From: Pseudothioclava sp033100795
GTDB lineage: Bacteria; Pseudomonadota; Alphaproteobacteria; Rhodobacterales; Rhodobacteraceae
DNA length: 64,000 nucleotides
NCBI RefSeq assembly: GCF_033100795.1
Contig: NZ_JAWLVI010000001.1
Location: 434,001-498,000, forward strand
Direction of reading: 5' to 3'
Shown: positions 9,540-17,875 of the stretch, piece after piece
How the letters are laid out: each line of letters opens with the position of its first letter
Position numbering within the stretch: position 1 is the stretch's first letter
The notes under the pieces: generated by a model
What the model was told of the DNA's origin: nothing
The model's input: only the letters and a program-made list of their open reading frames with translations
The model's database searches: none
Made by a program: the position numbers and the translations under genes

Positions 9540-11360
9540 TCAGTTTTCCTCAAACCACCAGACATCCGGCTGAAAGCCCGGCCAGTCCCCGTATAGCGGA
9601 AGTGCCGCCGGATAGTGAAGCCGCTTGTCATGCGCCAGCCGCGAGACTTGCGAATACCAGCCGGGAATGACATAGCGCCCCGCCGTCAGGATGCGGTCCA
9701 GCGCGCGGGTTGCGGCGATGAAATCGTCCTGATCGCGCGCGTTCAGCATCGCGTCGATCATCGCTTCGGCGGCGGGCACATCCATTCCCATCCAGTTGCG
9801 CGAACCCGGCTCGGTCACGCCGCGCTTGGACCAGTAAAGGTATTGCTCGTTCCCGGGGCTAAGGCTGAGCGCGCGCAGATACCACGCCATGTCGAAATCG
9901 TATTCGTTCGTGCGCGCCTGATATTGCGCGTCGTCAACGGTGGTGACTGTCGGGAAAATCCCAAGGCGGCTAAGTGCCTCGACGTAAATATCGACGACCG
10001 ACTGGGTTTCGGAGGCGCCCTGTTGCAGCACGATCTCAAAGGTGAAAGGCGCGCCGCTGGCGTTTTTCAACACCCCGTCACCGGCAACCGTCCAGCCAGC
10101 ATCCTCAAGCAATTTCATGGCCTTGCGGGTGTTCTGGCGGTTCAGTTCCGATCCATCCGAAACCGGCAGGGCGTAGCCTTCAATGACACCGGGGACAAGC
10201 TGATCGGCGAAGGGAGCCAAAAGCTCGGCCACCTTGCCTTCGGCGGCACCCGCGCGCATCCCCAGAACCGAGTTCGAGAAGAACGAGGTGATCCGCGGCT
10301 CGGTCCCGTCATTCAGCGTTTTGTTGATGAATTCAAAGTTGAAGGCCAGCGTCAGAGCCTCGCGCACGCGCCAGTCCTTGAACTGTTCGCGCCGCGTGTT
10401 GAACACCAGCCCCGAAATCCCCGAGGGGCGTTGGTGCGCGATCTCGGATTTCACCACATCGCCCGACTGGATCGAGGGAAAAACATAGTCGCGCGCCCAT
10501 TTGGCCGAGTTGCCCTCGCGCCAGGTGTCCAGTTCGCCGCCTTTAAAGGCTTCGAACACCACGCCGCCATCGCCGAAATAGTCGTAGCGCATCTCGTCGA
10601 AGTTATGGCGCCCCGTGTTGAAGCCAAGGTCTTTGCCCCACCAGTTCGGGTCGCGCTCGAGGCTGATATATTTGCCCTGCTCGACCGTGCCGATCTTATA
10701 GGGGCCAGAGCCGATAGGGGCGGTCTGGGTCTCTTCGGCAAAATCCTTGCCCTGCCATTGCGCTTTCTCAAGGATCGGGCGCATCCCCATGATCAACGCC
10801 AGCTCGCGGTCAGGCGTGTTAAATGTGATGCGCAGGCTGCGCGGGCCGGTTTTCTCGATCTTCGCGACCTTGCGCCAGGCGTTCTGATAGCGCGGGTGGC
10901 CCTGGGTTCCGAGGGTTTCATAAGACCAGATCACGTCTTCAACCGTAACCGGATTACCGTCCGAAAACCGCGCTGCTTCGCGCAGCGTGAATTCCACCCA
11001 ACTGCGCGCCTCATCGGTCTCGACGCTTTCGGCCAGAAGGCCGTAAAGCGTGAATGGCTCGTCATAGGATCGGCCCAGAAGCGTCTCGGCGGTGAACGAG
11101 GCGATCCCCTGCGCGGCGCGACCTTTCAGGATCCACGGGTTGAGCGAATCGAAGCTACCCGATTCGCCCATGCGAATCCGCCCGCCTTTGGGTGCGTCGG
11201 GGTTGGCATAGGGCAGGTGGGCAAAGTTTTCGGGCAGGGCAGGCGCCCCATACATCGCGATTCCATAAGAGGGTTCCGCGATGGCTCCACTGCCCGCAAA
11301 AACCGGTGTCAAAGCCAATGCAACAGGCGCGAAAGCCCTGAAAAACACCGATCCGCCCAT
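9540..11360 (-). CDS. Periplasmic oligopeptide-binding protein, SBP family 5 (YejA-like)
   Basis: A 606-residue extracellular solute-binding protein of family 5. The chosen start MGGSVFFRAFAPVALALTPVFAGSGAIA gives a classical signal peptide; mature sequence opens with EPSYGIAMYGAPALPENFAHLPYANPDAPKGG, the typical YejA/opine-peptide opening. The later RDPNWWGKDLGFNTGRHNFDEMRYDYF and GGVVFEAFKGGELDTWREG blocks also fit YejA. No permease or ATPase gene for it lies in the window, so it works with a transporter encoded elsewhere or as an orphan receptor. The open frame reaches 28 residues further upstream, but AGGGGATTG before ATG 11360 and the signal peptide support this start. Confidence 0.9.
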   Translation of the reverse strand: MGGSVFFRAFAPVALALTPVFAGSGAIAEPSYGIAMYGAPALPENFAHLPYANPDAPKGGRIRMGESGSFDSLNPWILKGRAAQGIASFTAETLLGRSYDEPFTLYGLLAESVETDEARSWVEFTLREAARFSDGNPVTVEDVIWSYETLGTQGHPRYQNAWRKVAKIEKTGPRSLRITFNTPDRELALIMGMRPILEKAQWQGKDFAEETQTAPIGSGPYKIGTVEQGKYISLERDPNWWGKDLGFNTGRHNFDEMRYDYFGDGGVVFEAFKGGELDTWREGNSAKWARDYVFPSIQSGDVVKSEIAHQRPSGISGLVFNTRREQFKDWRVREALTLAFNFEFINKTLNDGTEPRITSFFSNSVLGMRAGAAEGKVAELLAPFADQLVPGVIEGYALPVSDGSELNRQNTRKAMKLLEDAGWTVAGDGVLKNASGAPFTFEIVLQQGASETQSVVDIYVEALSRLGIFPTVTTVDDAQYQARTNEYDFDMAWYLRALSLSPGNEQYLYWSKRGVTEPGSRNWMGMDVPAAEAMIDAMLNARDQDDFIAATRALDRILTAGRYVIPGWYSQVSRLAHDKRLHYPAALPLYGDWPGFQPDVWWFEEN

Positions 11361-11470
11361 GGAAACAATCCCCTGTTTGCCTGTAAATTCAGGCTTCAAG
11401 CTAGCGCCAGCGGCGGCGGGGTGCAAACTTTTCCCTTTCACCATGACGAGGAAGGGCTTATAACTAACTC

Positions 11471-11545
11471 ACTGCTCGATAGGTTTCTTGCCTGTATGAA
11501 ACCTGCCTCATGACTTAACGCCCGCTTCGTGCGGGCGTTTTTTTT
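11471..11545 (+). ncRNA. Candidate small RNA with two stem-loops
   Basis: The gap between two divergent genes contains a compact RNA-like unit on the plus strand. A -10-like TATAAC lies at 11459-11464. A first stem-loop pairs AGGTTTC (11481-11487) with GAAACCT (11498-11504) around a ten-base loop, a 14-base linker follows, and a strong GC stem with an eight-T tail (11519-11545) ends it. This could be a free sRNA of about 75 nt, or a leader attenuator for the dehydrogenase gene at 11644. No known RNA family was recognised, and the promoter assignment is weak. Confidence 0.3.
11519..11545 (+). terminator. Rho-independent terminator
   Basis: ACGCCCG (11519-11525) pairs with CGGGCGT (11532-11538) around a short CTTCGTG loop and is followed by a run of eight T on the plus strand. 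No protein gene ends just before it on this strand, which is why a small RNA or attenuator is proposed here. Confidence 0.75.
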
Positions 11546-11643
11546 CGCGAAGCGCGAATGTGGGCGCGTCCCGATTTTCCTTTATTTTGCGCGTGCAGCA
11601 TCTACAGTCGCCCCCGGATCAAGGATTTACGGGAGGCCCACCT

Positions 11644-12417
11644 ATGTCACTCAACGGAAAGACCGCTGTTATCACCGGCTCGAACTCGGGAATCGGTCTT
11701 GGTGTCGCGCGCGAGCTGGCGCGGGCAGGGGCCAATGTGGTTCTCAATTCCTTCACCGATCGCGACGAGGATCACAAGCTGGCCGCCGATCTGGGCGCGG
11801 AATTCGGCGTGAGCGCGCGCTATATCAAGGCGGATATGTCGAAGGGCGACGAATGCCGCGCGCTGGTCGAGCAAGCGGGGCGCTGCGATATTCTGGTGAA
11901 TAACGCGGGCATCCAGCATGTGGCGCCAATCGATGAATTTCCGCCCGAGAAATGGGATGCGATCATTGCGATCAACCTCTCGTCCGCGTTTCATACCACT
12001 GCCGCCGCGCTGCCGATGATGCGCAAGGCGGGCTGGGGGCGGATCGTGAATATAGCCTCCGCGCACGGGCTGACCGCGTCGCCCTTCAAATCGGCCTATA
12101 TCGCGGCCAAGCACGGGGTTGTGGGGTTCTCGAAAACGGTCGCGCTGGAGACCGCCGAAGAGCCGATCACCTGCAACGCGATTTGTCCGGGCTATGTGCT
12201 GACACCCCTCGTCGAGGCGCAGATCCCCGACCAGATGAAGGTGCATGGCATGGACCGCGAGACCGTGATCCGCGAGGTCATGCTGACGCGCCAGCCGTCG
12301 AAGCAATTCGCGACCGTCGAGCAACTGGGCGGCACCACGGTGTTCCTGTGCTCGGAAGCGGCGGCGCAAATCACCGGCACGACGATTTCCGTCGATGGCG
12401 GCTGGACCGCGCTGTAA
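11644..12417 (+). CDS. bdhA: 3-hydroxybutyrate dehydrogenase (SDR family)
   Basis: BdhA oxidises D-3-hydroxybutyrate to acetoacetate with NAD+, in polyhydroxybutyrate turnover. The 257-residue product is a classical short-chain dehydrogenase: cofactor motif TGSNSGIG at residues 11-18, NNAG near 85, catalytic Ser/Tyr/Lys in IASAHGLTASPFKSAYIAAKHG, and the C-terminal VDGGWTAL. The specific blocks CNAICPGYVLTPLVEAQI and LTRQPSKQFATVEQLG are those of 3-hydroxybutyrate dehydrogenases. ATG 11644 follows GGGAGGC; the longer open frame upstream runs through the terminator region and is unlikely to be translated. Confidence 0.95.
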   Translation: MSLNGKTAVITGSNSGIGLGVARELARAGANVVLNSFTDRDEDHKLAADLGAEFGVSARYIKADMSKGDECRALVEQAGRCDILVNNAGIQHVAPIDEFPPEKWDAIIAINLSSAFHTTAAALPMMRKAGWGRIVNIASAHGLTASPFKSAYIAAKHGVVGFSKTVALETAEEPITCNAICPGYVLTPLVEAQIPDQMKVHGMDRETVIREVMLTRQPSKQFATVEQLGGTTVFLCSEAAAQITGTTISVDGGWTAL

Positions 12418-12418
12418 G

Positions 12419-12447
12419 AAAAGGGAGCTTCGGCCCCTTTACTTTTT
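12419..12447. terminator. Terminator between convergent bdhA and DUF502 gene
   Basis: AAAGGGAGC pairs with GCCCCTTT around a TTCG tetraloop (one A-C mismatch) and is followed by ACTTTTTC on the plus strand. It begins right after the bdhA stop and overlaps the stop codon of the convergent DUF502 gene, so it probably serves bdhA and may act on the other strand as well. Confidence 0.65.
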
Positions 12448-13131
12448 CACAGTAGAAGCAATAGCTTCGGCGGCGTGTTTCTCGTTAGGATAGACCAACC
12501 CGGCCGAAATAATCAGCTTGGCCGCATCTTCGACTGACATCTCCAGATAGGTGATCTGCGATTTTGGCACGAACAGCAGGAACCCCGAGGTCGGGTTCGG
12601 CGTCGTCGGCAAAAATACCGAGATCAGCGGGTCGCCATTTTCGGCCAATGCCGCCACCTCACCCTTGGCCGAGGACGACACAAAGGCAATCGCCTTCAGG
12701 CCGGGGCGCGGGTATTCGATGATGCAGGCCTTGTCGAATTTCTCTTCGCCCTGATTGAACACCGTCTCCGCGATCTGCTTGAGGCCGGAATAGACGGTGC
12801 GCACGACGGGCATCCGGTCGACGATGCTTTCGCCCAGACGGATCAGCGCGCGTCCGAAAAGACCTTTGGCCGACCAGCCCACAATCACGGTGAAGATCAG
12901 GAAGATCACCACTCCGATGCCGCGCAGGTTCACACCGATATAACGCTCGGGGCGGAATTCGGCCGGCACCAGCGGCAGCACCCAGCCATCGACCCAGCCC
13001 GCGACCGTCCACATCAGCCACAGCGTCAGCCCGACGGGGGCCACAACGACAAGCCCCGTCAAAAAGGACGATCGCAGCCCGCCAAGGCGGTTTTTCTTGC
13101 GGGGCGGGTGGTCTTCGGGGGAGTCGGTCAT
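12439..13131 (-). CDS. DUF502 family inner-membrane protein
   Basis: A 230-residue membrane protein. A charged, proline-rich N-terminus (PEDHPPRKKNRLGGLR) precedes two membrane segments, about residues 22-45 and 70-90, and a soluble C-terminal domain containing the DUF502 blocks MPVVRTVYSGLKQIAETVF, GLKAIAFVSS and FLPTTPNPTSGFLLFVP. Members are widespread in bacteria and plants; in plants they are linked to protein trafficking, but the bacterial role is not known. It is transcribed alone, convergent with bdhA and 29 bp downstream of psuG in the same direction. Confidence 0.9.
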   Translation of the reverse strand: MTDSPEDHPPRKKNRLGGLRSSFLTGLVVVAPVGLTLWLMWTVAGWVDGWVLPLVPAEFRPERYIGVNLRGIGVVIFLIFTVIVGWSAKGLFGRALIRLGESIVDRMPVVRTVYSGLKQIAETVFNQGEEKFDKACIIEYPRPGLKAIAFVSSSAKGEVAALAENGDPLISVFLPTTPNPTSGFLLFVPKSQITYLEMSVEDAAKLIISAGLVYPNEKHAAEAIASTVKK

Positions 13132-13160
13132 TTTGGGCTCGGGGCTTGGGTGCGGATTAT

Positions 13161-14090
13161 TTAGGCACAGCGGCGGGGCTGTTCAACGATCCGCGCCGCG
13201 ATTTCGGCGGCAAGGCGCGCGTTATTCAGAACAAGCGCGATATTCGACGCCAGCGAGCGCCCCTCGGTCAGTTCGAAAATCCGCTGCAACAGGAAGGGCG
13301 TCACGGCCTTGGCGGCGATGCCCGCAGCCTCGGCCTCTGCCAGTGCCTGTTCGATGACGGGGGTGATCTCGGCGCGGGGGATCTCGGCCTCAGGCGGGAT
13401 CGGGTTCGCGACAAGCTGCCCGCCCGCCAGACCAAGGCGCGCGCGCATAAGATGGGCCTGCGCGATCTGAGCGGCACTATCGGCGCGCAAGGGCGCCGCC
13501 AGCCCCGAGGAGCGCGACCAGAAGGCGGGAAACTCGTCCTGCCCGTAGGCGATGACCGGCACGCCCTCGGTCTCAAGCACCTCAAGGGTTTTGGGCAGAT
13601 CCAGAATGGCCTTGGCGCCGGCAGCGACGACGGTCACGGGCGTCTTGCCCAGTTCCGCCAGATCGGCCGATATGTCAAAGCTGGTTTCCGCGCCGCGATG
13701 CACGCCACCAATGCCGCCCGTTGCGAAAACCGCAATCCCCGCCAGATGCGCGCAGATCATCGTCGCGGCAACCGTGGTCGCCCCGGTGCGCCCCGTGGCA
13801 AGACACACGGCCAGATCGGCGCGCGAGAGCTTCATCACGCCTGTAGCCTGCGCAAGCGTTTCCAGCTCGGCGTCATCCAGACCGATATGGATATGCCCGC
13901 CCATCACCGCGATTGTCGCGGGAACGGCACCTGCGGCGCGCACTTCGGCCTCGACCGCGCGGGCGGTTTCAAGGTTCTGCGGATAGGGCATCCCATGCGT
14001 GATGATGGTGGATTCCAGCGCGACAATGGGGCGGCCATCGGCCCTGGCGCGGGTGACTTCGGCAGAGAAACGCAGGGGCAGGGGGATCAT
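13161..14090 (-). CDS. psuG: Pseudouridine-5'-phosphate glycosidase
   Basis: PsuG cleaves pseudouridine 5'-phosphate to uracil and ribose 5-phosphate, the second step of pseudouridine salvage. The 309-residue protein has the family blocks ALESTIITHGMPYPQNLETA (21-44), ATIAVMGGHIHIGL, KLSRADLAVCLATGRTGATTVAATM with the catalytic lysine region, FATGGIGGVHRGAETSFDISADL, and ANPIPPEAEIP. The start codon overlaps the end of the kinase gene by four bases (ATGA at 14087-14090), so the two steps of the pathway are translationally coupled. Confidence 0.95.
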   Translation of the reverse strand: MIPLPLRFSAEVTRARADGRPIVALESTIITHGMPYPQNLETARAVEAEVRAAGAVPATIAVMGGHIHIGLDDAELETLAQATGVMKLSRADLAVCLATGRTGATTVAATMICAHLAGIAVFATGGIGGVHRGAETSFDISADLAELGKTPVTVVAAGAKAILDLPKTLEVLETEGVPVIAYGQDEFPAFWSRSSGLAAPLRADSAAQIAQAHLMRARLGLAGGQLVANPIPPEAEIPRAEITPVIEQALAEAEAAGIAAKAVTPFLLQRIFELTEGRSLASNIALVLNNARLAAEIAARIVEQPRRCA

Positions 14091-14986
14091 GAAACAAGCT
14101 CTCCGGAAACATAAAGGGCAGCAGCGGACAAGGCTTTGGCAAGGGCCGCATCGCGCGGGGTGCCACGCGACTCTGCCACGATATGCGCGGCCATAAACGT
14201 ATCGCCCGCGCCGGTCACGCGCGTCACCATCACCGAAGGCGGGGCTTGCGTCACAACGCCCGCGCCCGCAACACCATCAGCCGCCGCGCGCCCGCCATCG
14301 GTTACCAGCACGCGGCGCGCGCCTTGGGTCAGAAGCCCCTCGGCGGCCTCGGTCGCGGTGGCAAACTCGGTATGGGCCAAAAGCGACGCCTCTTCGAGGT
14401 TGACATAAAGCGTCGCATTCGGAGCACGCAAAAGGGGCGTCAGGCGCTCGGCTTTGCCGGGGCTGGCGGGCGCCACGCGCAGATCGGCGGCGGCAAAAAG
14501 GGGCGAGCGCGCGATTTCCCCCAAAAGCGCCTCGGTCAGATTGCCGTCCAGCGCCACAAGGCCGCGCCAGGGCGCATCCGTGCTGCCCAAGCGACCATCG
14601 GCCAAGGGTCGCAGGATCTTGTCGCCCGCATGTTCCAGCGAATGCGCATCCGCCACCGCCGCGATCAGCCCGTTCGCGCCCTCGATCGCCATATAGCGGT
14701 CGGTCGGCAGATCGTCGGATTTGTAAAGATAGTCGCACCCGATCCCGAGCATCTGCGCGGTCTCGATCAGGTCGTCGCCCTGACGGTCGCGCCCGATCGC
14801 GGTCAGGATCGCCGGACGCATCCCCAGCCGCACCAGCGTCATCGCGATATTCATCGCTACGCCGCCCGGAACCCGCGAAATCCGCCCCGGCACATCCGAG
14901 CCCGCCCGCATATGCACAGGCGCGCGCCCGATGATGTCCCAAAGGACCGAACCAATGCAGAGAATATCGGGTGTTAGCGGTGTCAT
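14087..14986 (-). CDS. psuK: Pseudouridine kinase, PfkB family
   Basis: A 299-residue ribokinase-family enzyme that would phosphorylate pseudouridine to pseudouridine 5'-phosphate, the substrate of the adjacent PsuG. It shows the PfkB N-terminal pattern ILCIGSVLWDIIGRAP, a GGVAMNIAMTLVRLG motif and the C-terminal signature VTRVTGAGDTFMAAHI with the catalytic aspartate. Assignment to pseudouridine rather than another sugar rests on the four-base overlap with psuG; by sequence alone PfkB kinases are hard to tell apart. Confidence 0.88.
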   Translation of the reverse strand: MTPLTPDILCIGSVLWDIIGRAPVHMRAGSDVPGRISRVPGGVAMNIAMTLVRLGMRPAILTAIGRDRQGDDLIETAQMLGIGCDYLYKSDDLPTDRYMAIEGANGLIAAVADAHSLEHAGDKILRPLADGRLGSTDAPWRGLVALDGNLTEALLGEIARSPLFAAADLRVAPASPGKAERLTPLLRAPNATLYVNLEEASLLAHTEFATATEAAEGLLTQGARRVLVTDGGRAAADGVAGAGVVTQAPPSVMVTRVTGAGDTFMAAHIVAESRGTPRDAALAKALSAAALYVSGELVS

Positions 14987-15040
14987 AGCCTTTCAGTGCC
15001 TGCGCGGATTGCCCTGCGCAAGCCCTTTCGTCGCACCAAT

Positions 15041-15070
15041 TTGCGATTGCGGGCAGCTTTCCCTTAAATA
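15041..15070 (+). promoter_or_regulatory. Possible rpsB promoter
   Basis: TTGCGA (15041-15046) and TAAATA (15065-15070) are spaced by 18 bases and would start transcription near 15077, giving a leader of about 160 nt before rpsB. This is a by-eye match to the housekeeping sigma consensus and is weak in the last -35 bases. Confidence 0.35.
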
Positions 15071-15120
15071 CAGGCGAATTTGCCGTATCTTGGGGTTGCA
15101 AGGGGCACAGATACGGGCTA

Positions 15121-15239
15121 AAGGGCGCGCACTTCACAGGCGGAGGCGGGCCTTCGGGGGAGACATCCCCGTCAGGTCCACCGGTTGGGGCATTGCTCTC
15201 AAATCCTCCGCTCAGGCGCAAACCGGAAAGGAAATGGAC
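15121..15239 (+). promoter_or_regulatory. Structured leader upstream of rpsB
   Basis: The leader contains a perfect stem-loop GGGGA-GACA-TCCCC (15157-15170) inside a region of GC-rich partial repeats (GGCGGAGGCGGG, GGTCCACCGG). S2 is known to repress its own mRNA in gammaproteobacteria through a leader structure. Whether this alphaproteobacterial leader does the same is inference; the sequence does not visibly copy the enterobacterial element. Confidence 0.3.
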
Positions 15240-15995
15240 ATGGCGCTTCCCGATTTCTCCATGCGTCAGCTGCTCGAAGCTGGCGTTCACTTTGGTCACC
15301 AGACTCAGCGTTGGAACCCCCGCATGGGCGAGTTCATCTACGGTGAGCGTAACGGCATCCACATTCTCGACCTGACCCAGACCGTCCCGATGCTGGACGC
15401 GGCTCTGAACGTCGTGCGTGAAACCGTTGCCAAAGGCGGCCGCGTTCTGTTCGTCGGCACCAAGCGTCAGGCTGCACAGCCGATCGCTGACGCTGCTGAA
15501 AAATGCGCGCAGTTCTACATGAACCACCGCTGGCTCGGCGGCACGCTGACCAACTGGAAAACCGTTTCGCAGTCGATCAACCGTCTGAAAGAAATCGACG
15601 AGCGCATGGCTTCGGGCGCTGAAGGCCTGACCAAGAAAGAGCGTCTCCACATGGAACGCGAGCAGATCAAACTGCAAGCCTCGCTCGGCGGCATCCGCGA
15701 AATGGGCGGCCTGCCGGACCTGCTGTTCGTCATCGACGTGAACAAAGAAGACCTCGCCATCGCGGAAGCCAAGAAGCTTGGTATCCCGGTTGTGGCTGTT
15801 GTCGATACCAACTGCTCGCCGGCTGGCGTTGACTACGTCATCCCGGGCAACGACGACGCAGCTCGTGCAATCGGCCTCTACTGCGACCTCGTCGCTCGCG
15901 CGGCTCTCTCGGGCATGGAAGCCCAGATGGGCGCAGCTGGCGTTGACCTCGGTGCTCTTGAAGAAGCTCCGGTCGAAGAAGAGATCGCCGAGTAA
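15240..15995 (+). CDS. rpsB: 30S ribosomal protein S2
   Basis: S2 is a structural protein of the small ribosomal subunit. The 251-residue product begins MALPDFSMRQLLEAGVHFGHQTQRWNPRM, contains the S2 signatures RHWLGGTLTNWKT-like HRWLGGTLTNWKTVSQSI and GIPVVAVVDTNCSP.GVDYVIPGNDDA, and ends in an acidic tail. The ATG at 15240 follows GGAAAGGAA; another ATG six bases earlier is in frame but homologues start MALP. Codon choice is visibly more biased than in neighbours (frequent GCT, CGT), as expected for a highly expressed gene. tsf follows after 86 bases. Confidence 0.98.
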   Translation: MALPDFSMRQLLEAGVHFGHQTQRWNPRMGEFIYGERNGIHILDLTQTVPMLDAALNVVRETVAKGGRVLFVGTKRQAAQPIADAAEKCAQFYMNHRWLGGTLTNWKTVSQSINRLKEIDERMASGAEGLTKKERLHMEREQIKLQASLGGIREMGGLPDLLFVIDVNKEDLAIAEAKKLGIPVVAVVDTNCSPAGVDYVIPGNDDAARAIGLYCDLVARAALSGMEAQMGAAGVDLGALEEAPVEEEIAE

Positions 15996-16081
15996 TCGGA
16001 CCGACGCTCTGGCGTCACACGGATGACATGAGGAGGCGGTGAAATCCGCCTCCGACACTGACAAATTCGAGGAGTTTCCCA

Positions 16082-16960
16082 ATGGCGATTACCGCTGCAA
16101 TGGTGAAAGAACTGCGCGAGTCGACTGGCGCAGGCATGATGGACGCAAAAAAAGCGCTGACCGAGACCGATGGCGACATGGACGCCGCGGTTGACTGGCT
16201 GCGCACCAAAGGCCTCGCGAAAGCTGCGAAAAAAGCTGGCCGCGTTGCTGCTGAAGGCCTTGTTGCCGTCGCAGTGAACGGTGGCGTTGGCGTCGCGGTT
16301 GAAGTGAACTCGGAAACCGACTTCGTTGGCAAAAACGCCGACTTCCAGAAGATGGTTTCGAGCATCGCAACCACCGCGCTTGGCGCGAACACCACCGAAG
16401 AGCTGGCTGCGGCTGCTCTGAATGGCAAATCGGTTGCTGAGGTTATCACCGACGCTATCGCCGTGATCGGTGAAAACATGACGCTGCGCCGCATGGCTCG
16501 TGTGGAAGGCGACGTTGTCGTTTCCTACGTCCATAACGCTGCTGCAACCGACATGGGCAAAATCGGCGTTCTCGTCGCGGTCAAAGGCGCTGACAACGGT
16601 ATCGGCAAGCAAGTCGCGATGCACATTGCTGCGACCAACCCGGCTGCGCTGTCGGAAGCCGATCTTGACCCGTCCGTGGTCGAGAAAGAGCGCCAGATCC
16701 AGATCGACATCGCACGCGAGTCGGGCAAGCCCGAAGCTGTGATCGAGAAAATGATCGAAGGCCGCATGAAGAAATTCGTTGCCGAAGTGACCCTGCTGAA
16801 CCAGCAGTTCGTCATGAACCCCGACATCACCGTCGGTCAGGCCGCGAAAGACGCTGGCGCCGAGATCACCGGCTTTATCCGTATGGAAGTCGGCGAAGGC
16901 ATCGAGAAGAAAGAAGAAGATTTCGCCGCCGAGGTCGCCAAGACCATGGCTGGCGCCTGA
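16082..16960 (+). CDS. tsf: Translation elongation factor Ts
   Basis: EF-Ts exchanges GDP for GTP on EF-Tu. The 292-residue protein starts MAITAAMVKELRESTGAGMMDAKKALTETDGD with the N-terminal TGAGMMDCKKAL-type motif that contacts EF-Tu, and carries VEVNSETDFV near residues 78-87 followed by the paired core domains. The intergenic DNA from rpsB contains GAGGAG ahead of the start. It is the second gene of the conserved rpsB-tsf operon and ends in a strong terminator. Confidence 0.98.
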   Translation: MAITAAMVKELRESTGAGMMDAKKALTETDGDMDAAVDWLRTKGLAKAAKKAGRVAAEGLVAVAVNGGVGVAVEVNSETDFVGKNADFQKMVSSIATTALGANTTEELAAAALNGKSVAEVITDAIAVIGENMTLRRMARVEGDVVVSYVHNAAATDMGKIGVLVAVKGADNGIGKQVAMHIAATNPAALSEADLDPSVVEKERQIQIDIARESGKPEAVIEKMIEGRMKKFVAEVTLLNQQFVMNPDITVGQAAKDAGAEITGFIRMEVGEGIEKKEEDFAAEVAKTMAGA

Positions 16961-16983
16961 TCTTTCTTCGATCAGACGAACGG

Positions 16984-17010
16984 AACGCCGCCCCTTTGGG
17001 CGGCGTTTTC
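16984..17010 (+). terminator. Rho-independent terminator of rpsB-tsf
   Basis: AACGCCGCCC pairs perfectly with GGGCGGCGTT around a CTTT loop and is followed by TTTCGTTT. It lies 23 bases after the tsf stop codon. Confidence 0.9.
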
Positions 17011-17021
17011 GTTTGGGTAGG

Positions 17022-17702
17022 TCAGGTTGTCTCGGTCGGGCGGCGGTTGAAAATCTGCTGCTGAACCGAGGCTTTCAGCACTGCCTGAGCCGTGGTTTCG
17101 ACATCCAGAACCTCGCGCGCGCGGCGCAGGTGCTTCTCGATCGTCGGCACCGAAAGCCCCATCAATTCGGCAATTTCAACCAGCGTCTTGCCATTGGCCA
17201 CCCCTTCAAGCGCCTCGCGCTGGCGGGCCGAAAGCGTGTTCTTCACATGCGGCATCGACGAGACCTGAAGGTGAAAAACGGTGTTCTGCAAGATGATCTC
17301 GCGCCCGTATTCCGCCCAGATTTCTTCGACGTCACGCTGGCTTATACCTTTTCTCGCGCAAAGTCCGATACCACCCTTGCGCGTGGTGGTGTCGGGAAAG
17401 GCGATGGAATAGCCCGCACGAACATCATGGTCGAGGTTGAACCGGATAGACTCCACCTCGCGCGGGGTCAGCTGCCCGCTCTGGCGCCGCTCTTCGACCC
17501 AGTTCCAGGAGCAGGCACCCTCATGGGCCGCAGCCCATTTGACCATCGGGGCGTCTTCGAAAATTCCGTCGCTGATATAGTGCTCCAGATAGTCAGGATC
17601 ATGGTTGCTTAGTATAAGCATATCATCCAAATGCCCGAAGGCGGCCAGGCGGTGGAAGCGGGTGAAGGCGTATAAAAGACGATCAAAGCCATAATGGTCC
17701 AT
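17022..17702 (-). CDS. LuxR-family regulator with autoinducer-domain-like N-terminus
   Basis: A 226-residue transcription factor. The C-terminal LuxR/GerE helix-turn-helix spans about residues 158-212 (LSARQREALEGVANGKTLVEIAELMGLSVPTIEKHLRRAREVL). The N-terminal 150 residues look like the acyl-homoserine-lactone domain: DYLEHYISDGIFEDAPMVKWA, then a Trp-rich CSWNWVEER, then GYSIAFP. The usual Asp-Pro pair of the ligand pocket appears as DAP, so ligand binding is uncertain. No luxI gene is near, making it an orphan LuxR. It faces the rpsB-tsf terminator tail to tail. Confidence 0.88.
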   Translation of the reverse strand: MDHYGFDRLLYAFTRFHRLAAFGHLDDMLILSNHDPDYLEHYISDGIFEDAPMVKWAAAHEGACSWNWVEERRQSGQLTPREVESIRFNLDHDVRAGYSIAFPDTTTRKGGIGLCARKGISQRDVEEIWAEYGREIILQNTVFHLQVSSMPHVKNTLSARQREALEGVANGKTLVEIAELMGLSVPTIEKHLRRAREVLDVETTAQAVLKASVQQQIFNRRPTETT

Positions 17703-17875
17703 CCGCGCGCAATGCAGTTTCCATGCGCTCTCGACCTCTTTTTGCTGAACAATCTATTCTAAATATCTAATCATCGCACACCCTAAGCACGCGCGGAGGA
17801 ACAAAAACTCTGCCCGTGTGCATTAACCTTAGGTCAGACATGGCCTGATTGGAAAGAGTTACGCAAGGGGAAACC

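Noticed and set aside
9615..11513. Plus-strand frame of 632 codons opposite the peptide-binding protein gene
   Set aside because: Antisense to a clear SBP family 5 gene, basic low-complexity composition, no recognisable domain.
14277..16082. Minus-strand frame of 601 codons across psuK and rpsB
   Set aside because: Spans two unrelated genes on both strands; rpsB is on the plus strand with highly biased codons, so this is a shadow.
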